Part shown: piece after piece, positions 33,022-41,727 of the stretch | How the letters are laid out: each line of letters starts with the position of its first letter | Position numbering within the stretch: position 1 is the first letter of the stretch | Source of the DNA: Chitinispirillaceae bacterium | GTDB lineage: Bacteria; Fibrobacterota; Chitinivibrionia; Chitinivibrionales; Chitinispirillaceae | NCBI GenBank assembly: GCA_016929415.1 | Contig: JAFGIW010000038.1 | Span: 1 to 47,557, forward strand | DNA length: 47,557 nucleotides | Direction of reading: 5' to 3' | Position numbers and translations under genes: made by a program | Notes under the pieces: model-generated | Seen by the model: the letters and a program-made list of their open reading frames with translations, nothing else | Databases searched by the model: none | What the model was told of the DNA's origin: nothing

Positions 33022-35040
33022 ATGTGCAAACGCATTGTTTTCTGTTTTTCTGTTTTAGTCGGGTTAACGGTCAATGTTACAACGGTTAACGCTAATATAA
33101 GCGGTAAGGTCACGAACCAGGCGGGGCAAGGGATAGCCGATGCTGTCTGTACCCTTGTGGTGAAAGGAAAAAAGGCCACAACCGGAGCAGACGGTTCTTA
33201 TGGGCTCATCACCACTGTTGTTTCAAAATTTCTTGGTTTAAAACCGCGAAGCACGACCATAACCTTGAACAGGGACGTCATCAATTTCAGCCTGGCCAAC
33301 CCTTCGCCGGTGAAGGTTGAAATTCTTGATATAAACGGTCATCTTCTGAAAAAAGAGGTGCTGCGGAACGCCCAACCGGGATTCTATCGTTTTAATATCG
33401 CGGAAAACAGCCGTACAGCGAACATTCTCGTGATTCACGCCTCGATCGGCAAACGTGAGATGACGTTCCGCTACCTTCCGTTGAATAACGGGAAATATAC
33501 GGTGAACTCCTCTGCTGAAAGTTCCGTTCCGGCAGGCGAAAAACTGGCGAAAATAACGGCTGTCATCGATACGCTTAAAGTCTCCGCCGAGAATTACACG
33601 GCAAAGGCAGTGGCAATCACCACTTACGATACCACAATCAATATTACTCTTAATATTGAAGATCCCGACGCCCTGACCGTGCGTCTAGACCAGGAGCGAC
33701 AGACCATTCAGGGGTTTGGCATTAATGCTTGTTTGATGACGGGGTCGATTTTTAATATAGACGAATGTTTCGGACTCGATGGCAAAGACGCACTCGGTAT
33801 GTCCGTACTGCGGATAGGAATGGATACAGGCGGGGGGCACAGAGGCGTCCCATCTGGTTGGGAAAAAGCGAGGACCCAATATAATGCCAAAATCATCGGG
33901 TCATGCTGGAGTGCGCCCGGAGATTGGAAGACTAATGGTCAAGAGAACGATGGTGGGCACTTGAAACCAACATACTATACACAATGGGCGGAGAGGATTG
34001 CCACATACGCTAAAACTAACAATCTCTACGCCATGGGCGTCTCGAATGAGGCTGATTTTTCATCTGCGTGCGCCGGTACTCCACCGTGTACTGACCACTA
34101 CGCGTCAATGACGTACACCGGCAAAGAGATGGTAGCGTTCGTCAAAGAGGCAAGGAAAGCTTTCAACAAAATTGCTCCTAATGTAAAAATGATGGCACCC
34201 GAAGCATCATTGTGGATCCACGTGTGGAGCAATATATCACCTACCTATAAGGACCAAGGTCTCTATAACAGCTCCGATCCGCATGGTTGCGGATGCTTCT
34301 CGAACGATATTACCGATGAAGCGGCTGCTAAATGCGCTGAAAAGTGCAAAAATGGGGACGGCTATGATTACGGCCACTGGCTGGCCAAGGACACCGCAGC
34401 GTGGAACGCGATCGACATCCTGGGCGTGCACGAGTACGAATCGCAAAAAGCGTATCAGTGGCCGGCTGATGTCACCGGCGGCAAGAGAACCAAGGAGATC
34501 TGGCAGACCGAAATGTCCGGTGTGATGTACTGGCCTGAACAGGGCCCAAGTATAACCATCGAAAACGGTGTCGCGGTCGCACGGTGGATTCAATCCGCAC
34601 TTACAGTCGGCGAAGCTTCGGCCTGGTGCTACTGGTGGTACGGAGCTCCCTATTATACTAGTAACGACAATGAGGGACTGGCGCTAATTAAGAACAACTC
34701 GCAGAAAGCCAAGCGCTACTACACCTTCGGCAACTACAGCCGGTACATACGCCCTGGTCAGAAAATTGTTAACATCACAGGGACTGATAAGCTTCCTGCA
34801 AAAGTGCTCCTTACAGCATCAAAAGCTGACGATGGTAAAGTCGTTATCGTTGCCGTTAATGAGACAGCCAGCGCTCAATCCGTTTCGATTCAAATTGCAG
34901 GTGGAACGGCACCGGCTTCTTTCAAATCGTACGTAACGAACGGGAGCGCAAACTGGAAAGAAGGGAACGCGACCATTAGTGGTGGCGTACTGACCATGGA
35001 GCTTGAAAAAATGTCGGTGACGACATTTGTGGGTGAATAA
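33022..35040 (+). CDS. Secreted GH30 xylanase-type enzyme with composite N-terminal module
   Basis: After a signal peptide (about 1-23), residues 26-62 look like the first strands of a carboxypeptidase-regulatory-like domain ('SGKVTNQAGQGIADA', 'TGADGSYGL'). Residues about 80-155 resemble a Por/FlgD sorting domain ('SPVKVEILDINGHLLKKE', 'PGFYRFNI'), and about 181-212 ('IDTLKVSAENYTAKAV') resume the first domain. Residues 217-672 are a GH30 enzyme closest in style to GH30_8 glucuronoxylanases, with acid/base E343 ('VSNEADF'), nucleophile E497 ('IWQTEMSG') and a C-terminal beta-sandwich ending TTFVGE. It should cut xylan chains outside the cell. The ATG at 33022 follows GGGGAGG. The pseudogene at 35366 is its paralogue. 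Confidence 0.88.
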   Translation: MCKRIVFCFSVLVGLTVNVTTVNANISGKVTNQAGQGIADAVCTLVVKGKKATTGADGSYGLITTVVSKFLGLKPRSTTITLNRDVINFSLANPSPVKVEILDINGHLLKKEVLRNAQPGFYRFNIAENSRTANILVIHASIGKREMTFRYLPLNNGKYTVNSSAESSVPAGEKLAKITAVIDTLKVSAENYTAKAVAITTYDTTINITLNIEDPDALTVRLDQERQTIQGFGINACLMTGSIFNIDECFGLDGKDALGMSVLRIGMDTGGGHRGVPSGWEKARTQYNAKIIGSCWSAPGDWKTNGQENDGGHLKPTYYTQWAERIATYAKTNNLYAMGVSNEADFSSACAGTPPCTDHYASMTYTGKEMVAFVKEARKAFNKIAPNVKMMAPEASLWIHVWSNISPTYKDQGLYNSSDPHGCGCFSNDITDEAAAKCAEKCKNGDGYDYGHWLAKDTAAWNAIDILGVHEYESQKAYQWPADVTGGKRTKEIWQTEMSGVMYWPEQGPSITIENGVAVARWIQSALTVGEASAWCYWWYGAPYYTSNDNEGLALIKNNSQKAKRYYTFGNYSRYIRPGQKIVNITGTDKLPAKVLLTASKADDGKVVIVAVNETASAQSVSIQIAGGTAPASFKSYVTNGSANWKEGNATISGGVLTMELEKMSVTTFVGE

Positions 35041-35079
35041 ATTTTTAAGATACATTTATATTCTATTTGTCAAAGGGAG

Positions 35080-35106
35080 CCGCAACAAAGTTCCCTTTGA
35101 TTTTTT
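35080..35106 (+). terminator. Intrinsic terminator of the GH30 gene
   Basis: TCAAAGGGA (35080-35088) pairs with TCCCTTTGA (35092-35100), followed at once by TTTTTT. The predicted loop is only three bases as drawn, so the innermost pair may open. Confidence 0.82.
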
Positions 35107-35201
35107 ACAGCGGCAAAAACACTCCCCCTTCGAATGATCGAAAGGTGTATCAAGAAGAGCTTAATCCGGTTGGACCTCGATAAACCCATAAACAGAATTG
35201 C

Positions 35202-35243
35202 CTCTCATCCTACAAGGGAGACGACGGCACCGTTGTTATTATT
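35202..35243 (+). pseudogene. Relic of a GH30 C-terminal domain
   Basis: The stretch translates to 'SYKGDDGTVVII' in one frame and matches the 'AYKGDDGTVVVV' segment of the pseudogene at about 36680 in most bases (26 of 33 by hand). No other part of a gene is readable between 35107 and 35365. It hints at a third, almost erased GH30 copy; a match this short could also be a gene-conversion scar. Confidence 0.35.
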
Positions 35244-35365
35244 GAACACCTGTCCACGATTTTTATACCGATGAGATAATAATTCAAACTTCGCTAAACC
35301 ATATTACGATAAAGGATATTTTCGCTGATACCGGCATATTTTACAAAGCGAAAAGGGGGTAAGTT

Positions 35366-36899
35366 ATGTGCCAGCGTATAGTTTTCTGCTTTTTTATTTT
35401 AATCGGGGTAACGGTCAATGCCCAGGATATCGATATTTACGGAAAAGTTTCCAACCAGGCCGGGCAGGCGGTAGAAGGTGCAATAGTTGAACTTGTGAAG
35501 GCGGGAATCAAGGATACCACCAAAGCCGACGGTTTATACGCACTCGCGAATGGAACCGGTACAATAGTTCAATCATTGCTGCCGCAGACCGAAAGAATAG
35601 CACTGGTCAGGGGTGTTTTGAAACTCAGCCTGAACAAACCCTCACCGGTGAAAATTCAATTATTTGACGTCAAAGGTAATCTTCTGAAAAAAGAGGTGTA
35701 TTCCAGTCGTCCGGCGGGATACCGTTATCTGAACATTGCCGAATACTCCCGTGCATCGAAGCCGCTTGTTGTTCATGCTTCGGTGGGCAAACAGAAAAAA
35801 AACATTCCGTTACCTTCCGCTGCATAACGGCAAGTATACCATGAACACCTCTATTGAATCTTCCATTCCCGTTGGCGGAAAACTGGCGAAGGTGGCGGCA
35901 GCTGTTAACGATACGCTTAAAGTCACTGCCGCCAGTTATGCGAAAAGGACAATACCAGTCACATCCTACGATCAGGAACTGGATATTACGCTCTATAATG
36001 AAGGGGCCGTGGTGGTGCAACTCGATCAGACCAGGCAGGTGATCGACGGGTGGGGGATAAATAACAACTGGAAAACATTGGGAAATAGTGGAATCAGCGC
36101 ATGCTTCGGAATGGATCAACACATGGAGCGACACATCGGGCTGCTGTTCGGAACCGTCGGGCAAGAACAGTTCAGACCCGCTGAAGTGCGGTTGTTTTCA
36201 GGGGAAGACAAGCCCATGCAAATGCGCTGCGGGTAAGGGATACAGCTACGGCAAATATATGTATGAGGATAAAAAGGCATGGGCAGCTCTGGATATACTC
36301 GGAGTACACCAGTACGACACGCAGCGTGCAGAGCCCTGGCCGGATTATGTAGCCAAAGAGGACAGAAAACCGGTCTGGCAGACTGAAATGTCCGGTGTGA
36401 AGTGGTGGCCTGAACAGGGGGCCCAGCACCGACATCAACAACGGCATCGCGGTCGCTGGATGGGATTCACGACGCAATCGTAGTCGGCGATTGTTCGGCC
36501 TGGCGTTACTGGTGGTGGCAGGCGTACTATACCGACGACAACGAGGGTTTGAAACTCAAGAGCGGAAACGATACAATACGCCACTGGACGTTTGGTAATT
36601 ACAGCAAATTCGTACGGCCGGGCTATAAACGGGTGGACATTACGGGAACCATTCCCAAGGATATCCTTCTCTCAGCCTACAAGGGCGATGACGGCACCGT
36701 CGTCGTCGTGGCCATTAACAAGGGCAGCGCGGCCACCGTGCCGATTACCATTGCCGGCGGTACTGCGCCGGCCTCGCTGACGCCGTGGGTGACGTCGGCG
36801 AGCGATAACCTTAAGTCCAAAACCGCGGTTGCAGTAAGCGGCGGTATCCTGACTGCTGAGCTTGGCAGCAAAAGCGTCACGACGTTCGTCGGCAAGTAG
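35366..36899 (+). pseudogene. Decayed GH30 gene with frameshifts and internal deletion
   Basis: It is a paralogue of the intact GH30 at 33022. It opens with the same signal peptide and composite N-terminal module (35366-about 35808), shifts frame into 'RYLPLHNGKYTMN' (to about 36100), then jumps to 'EWINTWSD', the equivalent of 'LWIHVWSN' in the intact protein. About 440 bases, including the acid/base Glu, are missing at that junction. The nucleophile region 'VWQTEMSG' survives (near 36380), then further frame changes occur near 36417-36480. The last frame (36549-36899) keeps the C-terminal beta-sandwich ending TTFVGK. At least three frame breaks plus the deletion make it non-functional. Its ATG and GGGGG ribosome site are intact, so a short secreted N-terminal fragment could still be made. 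Confidence 0.9.
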
Positions 36900-37023
36900 C
36901 CTCGAGCAGGCTTCGACTGCTCGTCCGAACAAAGAACCGAACCAAGGGGGCTTGATGGCCTCCTCGGTCATTTATGGGGCTTGCTAGGCTGGGCGGTTCA
37001 AATTGGTTCTGGAAAATAGGAAA

Positions 37024-37225
37024 ATGCCCGTTCCGAAAATGGTTCTGCTCTATCCGCCGATTTCCACACGCGAACGATATTCATCCTCAATCGGAAATGC
37101 GGGCGGACCGTTGTCGTGGAAATCCCGAGGATGTTGCATCGGTCATGTTGAAATCGGTCAAAAGCCTGTTCAACACCGCACTGCGGCTACCGCAGAAAAT
37201 CCTTCGGTCAGTTACGAAAAAATAA
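37024..37225 (+). pseudogene. Remnant of a B12-binding radical SAM gene (N-terminus joined to C-terminus)
   Basis: The ATG at 37024 begins 'MVPKMVLLYPPISTRERYSS'-like sequence (as read: P-V-P-K then VLLYPPIS and GNAGG), the common start of cobalamin-dependent radical SAM proteins. At about 37110 the frame breaks, and the other frame reads 'NPEDVASVMLKSVKSLFN' to a stop at 37225, which resembles a protein's C-terminus. The catalytic middle with the CxxxCxxC motif is absent. It is therefore a deletion relic. The rest of the gap 36900-37527 holds a 7-bp hairpin (36902-36922) and AT-rich promoter sequence, and nothing else recognised. Confidence 0.45.
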
Positions 37226-37527
37226 TACTTTGCCCTTTCATCCGGGAATTCAGATTCATTACCATAGATTGAACCGGTCAGGGTTAAACCGGGTTGTCGG
37301 ACGGCGCGTCAGCGTTCGTCTCGTTGATCAGTCTTCAATACCATAATGTTCGTATTTTTTACATGTTATAAAGACATGGTTGAAAAAATGCACTTTTTAT
37401 CACTTTTTTTGCAAGCGAAAACCAGGCAAATTCGTGAGCGTTGAATTAGATTTCTTGTTATATTATTTAATTAGGTGTATGATAATTTAGTGATAATAAT
37501 TCCTATCATTTCAAGGGGGATGTGGTT

Positions 37528-38529
37528 TTGAAATATTATTATGCGGTTAAATGCATCAGAGTTCCCGCTGCGATGACGGCGGTATTTTTATTATCCGGCG
37601 TACTACAGGGTAGTGCCGACACGTGCGAAATCGGTACCCCCTTGACCGGCGGTAAGCAACACTGCTCATCAAACGCCTCAGGCAAAATGGGTGGCGGCTA
37701 CACTTGGACAATCTGGTCGAGTGGAGGCGGGGGCTGCATCACCACCTATGATTCTTCCGGCTGTGCGTTTAAAGCAACCTGGAACAATTCCGGGGATTTC
37801 CTGGCACGTACCGGCCTGGGATGGAACGAGACCAAGACTTACAGCCAATTAGGAACCATTACAGCAGACTACGCGTTCATAAAAAAGGGAAGCGGCGGCA
37901 GCTGGTCATATATAGGAATCTACGGGTGGTCGAACAACCCACTCGTGGAATACTACATTGTCGAAGACTGGTTCGGCTCGGGCTCGGCCCCCTCTATTTA
38001 TGGCGGTACCAAGAAGGGTTCATTTACCGTTGATGGGGAAACGTACAACATCATTACGCACACCCAAGTCAATCAACCTTCCATTCATGGCAATGCGACT
38101 TTTCCGCAGTTTTTCAGTGTCCGACAGAAGCCCCGCCAGTGCGGACACATATCCATTTCCGAGCACTTTAAAAAGTGGGACAGTTTAGGCCTGAAACTCG
38201 GGAAGATGTATGAGGCCAGGATTCTCGTGGAAGCAGCGGGTGGAAATGGAAGCATTGATTTCACAAGGGCGACCCTGGTGGCTGACACATCACCACCGGT
38301 GCCGGTCGTACCAAGAACTTCATGGGGACAAAAGGCATTATTCAGGAACGGCATTACGCGAGGAGTCTACTCACTCATTTCACCAACCGGTACGGTGCTG
38401 AAGTCCGTGCGACTGAACGGTTCAGAACCGGCGTTTGGCTCAACCGTCAATTTGCCAAACGGAATATATTTTCTTAAGCGCCGGGGAGACGGCAATGCTC
38501 CTGTAACCAGAACCCTGCTTCTCAAGTAG
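37528..38529 (+). CDS. Secreted GH11 endo-1,4-beta-xylanase with C-terminal sorting domain
   Basis: The 333-residue protein has a signal peptide (about 1-30) and a GH11 jelly-roll (about 33-250): 'GYTWTIWSSGGGGC', 'ATWNNSGDFLARTGLGWN', nucleophile E141 ('NPLVEYYIVEDW') and acid/base E235 ('ILVEAAGG', at the place of the usual ATEGY). It should cut xylan internally. The end (about 262-333) is a Por/FlgD-like domain ('RGVYSLISPTGTVLKSV', 'NGIYFLKRRG'), suggesting outer-membrane export. Three Cys pairs may form disulfides. The TTG at 37528 lies 7 bases after AAGGGGGA; a GTG at 37522 is too close to that site. Confidence 0.92.
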   Translation: MKYYYAVKCIRVPAAMTAVFLLSGVLQGSADTCEIGTPLTGGKQHCSSNASGKMGGGYTWTIWSSGGGGCITTYDSSGCAFKATWNNSGDFLARTGLGWNETKTYSQLGTITADYAFIKKGSGGSWSYIGIYGWSNNPLVEYYIVEDWFGSGSAPSIYGGTKKGSFTVDGETYNIITHTQVNQPSIHGNATFPQFFSVRQKPRQCGHISISEHFKKWDSLGLKLGKMYEARILVEAAGGNGSIDFTRATLVADTSPPVPVVPRTSWGQKALFRNGITRGVYSLISPTGTVLKSVRLNGSEPAFGSTVNLPNGIYFLKRRGDGNAPVTRTLLLK

Positions 38530-38568
38530 CAGCCTCTGCCATCAGTCAGCTATATTGGATTCTAAATT

Positions 38569-39593
38569 ATGGGGACGGTGGCAAAATATATATTTAAAAC
38601 ATGCCAAGGAAAGCCCGTTTGAATATTCCCGGCGCTCTGTACCATGTGATGAGTAGGTGTCTTCCGATGTATAAATTGTTTAGCGATGATGCAGATCGGG
38701 AATATTTCCTGTCGCTTCTTGCCTTCTGCCTGCTGCGCAGCGGCTGTCGATGTTATGCATGGGTTCTGATGGACAATCACTACCATCTGGTCCTGCGTTC
38801 GGGTAATGAAGAACTGTGGCGTCTTATGAAACCGCTTCAGATGCGTTATGCGCAGTACCACGGCAGAAAAAATGGGCGCCGAGGCCCGCTGTTTATGGAT
38901 CGTTACAAGTCGATCGTAACCCAGGATCAGAATTATTTATTGGAGTTGATCCGGTATGTTCACCTCAACCCCATCAGGGCGGGTATTTGCAGGAATCTTA
39001 TGGAATTAAAACAATACCGCTGGAGCGGGCATCGTAATTTGATGCTTGAAACAAGCGAAGCATTTCAGGATGTAAAAAGTGTATTACTCAGATTCGGTAC
39101 CAATGACCATGATGCGAAAAAACTCTACTGCGAATTTTTGGAGCAAGGCCTGGCCGGTTCTGTTGCGGATGATGATTTGATAACACTTGTAAGAAAGAAT
39201 AATGAAGGAACTGGTTCAGGCAGGAAGGTTTCGAGCTGGGTAATTGGTGACCGGGAATTTGTGGCGAAGGCGCTATTGAAAGCTGAAGCAAACCGCTTAC
39301 GCATCAGTCGGTTTGAGAAGGAGGGGGCAGAGTTGACGCAGATAGCGTTGGAAATGGCAAAACATTTTAAAGTACCGGTTGAATCGTTGCGTATTCGGCA
39401 GCGTGGAGGAGCGGCATCTGACGCGCGGAAGGTTTTTGCATATGGCGCCTGTCGTGTGTATCAGGCCCCTTCGGCAATGGTGTGCGAATACCTTGGTGTC
39501 GGCAGTGCGGCTGTCTCGGCCATGGCGATACGAGGAAAGTTGATCGCTGAAAAAAGTGGAATATTTAAATAACTATTTTGCCACCGTCCCCAT
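38569..39593 (+). mobile_element. REP-associated transposase element with perfect 20-bp inverted ends
   Basis: The left end (38569-38588, ATGGGGACGGTGGC...) is an exact inverted copy of the right end (39574-39593, ...GCCACCGTCCCCAT). The 1,025-bp unit holds one transposase gene that nearly fills it. No clear target duplication is seen outside the ends (left flank TCTAAATT, right flank TTCCAGAC). It sits between the GH11 and GH45 genes. Confidence 0.8.
38601..39572 (+). CDS. REP-associated tyrosine transposase (HUH/Y1, IS200-like) with C-terminal DNA-binding extension
   Basis: The 323-residue protein starts 'MPRKARLNIPGALYHVMSR', the common start of the family, has the HUH motif in 'MDNHYHLVL', the catalytic Tyr in 'IRYVHLNPIRAGI' and 'GPLFMDRYKSI' between. 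Residues about 190-310 add a helical, DnaA/HTH-like region ('GAELTQIALEMAKHFKVPVESL' in part), seen in longer members. The enzyme should nick and rejoin single-stranded DNA. The frame is intact and no key residue is missing. The start codon lies 32 bases inside the left inverted end and the stop 2 bases before the right one. Confidence 0.9.
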   Translation: MPRKARLNIPGALYHVMSRCLPMYKLFSDDADREYFLSLLAFCLLRSGCRCYAWVLMDNHYHLVLRSGNEELWRLMKPLQMRYAQYHGRKNGRRGPLFMDRYKSIVTQDQNYLLELIRYVHLNPIRAGICRNLMELKQYRWSGHRNLMLETSEAFQDVKSVLLRFGTNDHDAKKLYCEFLEQGLAGSVADDDLITLVRKNNEGTGSGRKVSSWVIGDREFVAKALLKAEANRLRISRFEKEGAELTQIALEMAKHFKVPVESLRIRQRGGAASDARKVFAYGACRVYQAPSAMVCEYLGVGSAAVSAMAIRGKLIAEKSGIFK

Positions 39594-39684
39594 TTCCAGA
39601 CAAAAATTATTTAAACCAACGACAGTTTCTTTTATACTAATTCATTAAGAGGATAATCAATATTAATTTAGTGGAAAGAGAAAA

Positions 39685-40974
39685 ATGATAAAAAGCACCC
39701 TTAATTTTACCGTATTGATTTTACTGTTCATTTTTTCAACTGGTTATGGGCAGAAAATTGGTGTCAGTGGACGGGTTGTCGACGAAGATAATAGGCCCGT
39801 TCAAGGAGCCCAAGTGAGGTTAATCGCTGCCGATACGTCACAGACCACCGACTGGGATGGAAAATTTTTTATCGATATGACTTCAACACACATCCTTCCG
39901 GCCGATCCGGTTAAAAATATGATCTCATTCCATAATGGCATTCTTTCATTTAATGTGTCCGGAAACCAACAGAAGGTACATATTGAATTATTCGACTATA
40001 AAGGCCAGAGGGTCAGTAAAGTAATACAGGAGGGAATCGGTGAAGGAACACATAACATAAATATTCTACCGGATAATTTACCCATCGCTATGTATTTTAT
40101 GAAATTGCAGGTTGGAAACAGGTCAAGCGTTTTCAATGTATTAAACCTTAAAAACCGAACCCGCTCTCTGCCGGGCAAAGAGCTACGCTGTGAAAAACGA
40201 CGATTAAAACAATCTGCTGACGTGTCGAAAGTTATTGATACACTTGAAGTCAGTAAAAACGATTACGAAACTGCTCAACTGGATATTCATTCTTATGCGA
40301 CCGATTTACCCGATATAGTTTTGAAAAATGTGCCTGATGACGAAGGACTCCCGCCTGTCGTAAATGGGAAAAGGGCTAAAACCACTCGATACTGGGACTG
40401 CTGCAAGCCGCATTGCGGGTGGCATTCAAATATGAGAATGTGTGACATCAACGGCAACGACCTGAATAATCAAGGCGCCCAAAGCGGTTGCATGGGGGGG
40501 GCCTCATTTCAATGTTGGGACTACGCTCCAATAGAAATCAACAGCAAGATATCCTACGGTTGGGCGGCTTTCAATAATATGGGAACCCAGTGCGGCGACT
40601 GCTTCCAGCTTGATTTCCAGGGAGCTCTTGAGGGTAAACAAATGATCGTCCAGATTATTAACATAGGAGACGGCGGAAGCGATGCCTTTGACCTGCTGAT
40701 TCCCGGAGGCGGGGTTGGCGCCCTTAATGGTTGTTCCCGCCAGTGGGGCAATGCACCGCTGGGGGTACAATATGGGGGGTTCCACAGTACGTGCGGAAAC
40801 AATGAAGGCTGCATACGCAGTATGTGCCAAGCGGCGTTCGGAGACAAGGAGGACCTGATGCGGGGTTGTGAATGGTATCTCGGCTGGTTTAAAATGACAA
40901 GTAACCCGGAAGTCATGTACATGAAAGTATCCTGTCCGCAGAAGATAAAAGACATTTCCCGAATTGGAAATTAG
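39685..40974 (+). CDS. Secreted GH45 endoglucanase with composite N-terminal module
   Basis: After a signal peptide (about 1-22), residues 26-63 resemble a carboxypeptidase-regulatory domain start ('SGRVVDEDNRPVQGA', 'DWDGKFFI'), 75-155 a Por/FlgD-like insert ('VHIELFDYKGQRVSK'), and 184-214 the domain's end ('IDTLEVSKNDY'). Residues about 230-425 are a Cys-rich GH45 cellulase of subfamily A type: nucleophile/base D238 in 'TTRYWDCCKPHCGW' and acid D336 in 'AFDLLIPGGGVG'. It should cut beta-1,4-glucan with inversion. GH45 is mainly eukaryotic and rare in bacteria. The N-terminal module links it to the GH30 genes. The ATG follows GGAAAGAG. Confidence 0.93.
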   Translation: MIKSTLNFTVLILLFIFSTGYGQKIGVSGRVVDEDNRPVQGAQVRLIAADTSQTTDWDGKFFIDMTSTHILPADPVKNMISFHNGILSFNVSGNQQKVHIELFDYKGQRVSKVIQEGIGEGTHNINILPDNLPIAMYFMKLQVGNRSSVFNVLNLKNRTRSLPGKELRCEKRRLKQSADVSKVIDTLEVSKNDYETAQLDIHSYATDLPDIVLKNVPDDEGLPPVVNGKRAKTTRYWDCCKPHCGWHSNMRMCDINGNDLNNQGAQSGCMGGASFQCWDYAPIEINSKISYGWAAFNNMGTQCGDCFQLDFQGALEGKQMIVQIINIGDGGSDAFDLLIPGGGVGALNGCSRQWGNAPLGVQYGGFHSTCGNNEGCIRSMCQAAFGDKEDLMRGCEWYLGWFKMTSNPEVMYMKVSCPQKIKDISRIGN

Positions 40975-41292
40975 CCATTATCCTTAAACATCATTCAGAA
41001 TTCCTAGTTAAGGGTGCCATATCTGCCGGTACATTTGAGATATACCGATTCTAACCGGAGCTTTCCGGCGCACTGGCGCCCTCAGTCCGCGGTTGATTTT
41101 TCAATGGCAGGTAAGTACGAAGGCGACCTTCCGCATTATAATTTGATGCAAAATATTTGTTTTAAATATACAATTTTGTGACAATTCTACTATTACCTGA
41201 ACTGATTGATATTTTTAAAAGCAGCTTGGGGCTGATTTCAAAGAAACATCCATCAGTTCAGGTAATTCTTATTTCATACATCGGAGGAGACA
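40975..41292. promoter_or_regulatory. Intergenic leader with 15-bp inverted repeat
   Basis: ATTACCTGAACTGAT at 41192-41206 is exactly complementary to 41252-41266, leaving a 45-base spacer. The right arm ends 26 bases before the ATG at 41293. It could be an operator pair or fold as a large hairpin near the ribosome site. The rest of the gap shows nothing recognised. Confidence 0.55.
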
Positions 41293-41706
41293 ATGGCTGA
41301 AGAAAAAATCGGCGTAGTCAGAACCAAGCTCAAGGGAACTGATTTTGATCTGTACATTACAACAGAAAGAATCGTAGCGGCAAAAACCGGCAGTGTTGTT
41401 ATGTGGGGAGCGTTTTTTGGCGCAATCGGACAGGGGCTGGCGGCATATTTTTCAAAAAAGAAATCAGCGCAGCTCAGAGAGCTGACAATCGAAAGTATTG
41501 CCACTTCTGATAAAAACAATTTCACTTACGCCCTTTCAGCGATAGATCGTGCTCAGCTGAAAAAACCGGGAAAGTTATCGGCTGCCGCACTTTCACTTGA
41601 TCATGACGGAAAAACCACCAAGTTTACCCTAATGGAGAAGAAACAGTTTGAACAGGATAAAGAGGTGTTCGAAAAAGGATTGGGTGAAAAATTGCAAATG
41701 ATTTAA
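41293..41706 (+). CDS. Small PH-like domain protein, function unknown
   Basis: The 137-residue protein lacks a signal peptide. Its N-terminus ('FDLYITTERIVAAKTG') has the strand pattern of bacterial PH-like domains, followed by a Gly-rich hydrophobic stretch ('VVMWGAFFGAIGQGLAAYF', about 36-54) and a second half with more strands and a closing helix. Such proteins often lie at the membrane face and bind lipids or a membrane partner. It precedes a membrane-protein gene by 21 bases and likely pairs with it. GGAGGAGA precedes the ATG. The family assignment is tentative. Confidence 0.65.
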   Translation: MAEEKIGVVRTKLKGTDFDLYITTERIVAAKTGSVVMWGAFFGAIGQGLAAYFSKKKSAQLRELTIESIATSDKNNFTYALSAIDRAQLKKPGKLSAAALSLDHDGKTTKFTLMEKKQFEQDKEVFEKGLGEKLQMI

Positions 41707-41727
41707 TACCAATTGTGGAGAGTTGCA

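Noticed and set aside
38530-39684. Target-site duplication around the transposase element
   Set aside because: Bases next to the two ends do not match each other in any clear direct repeat.
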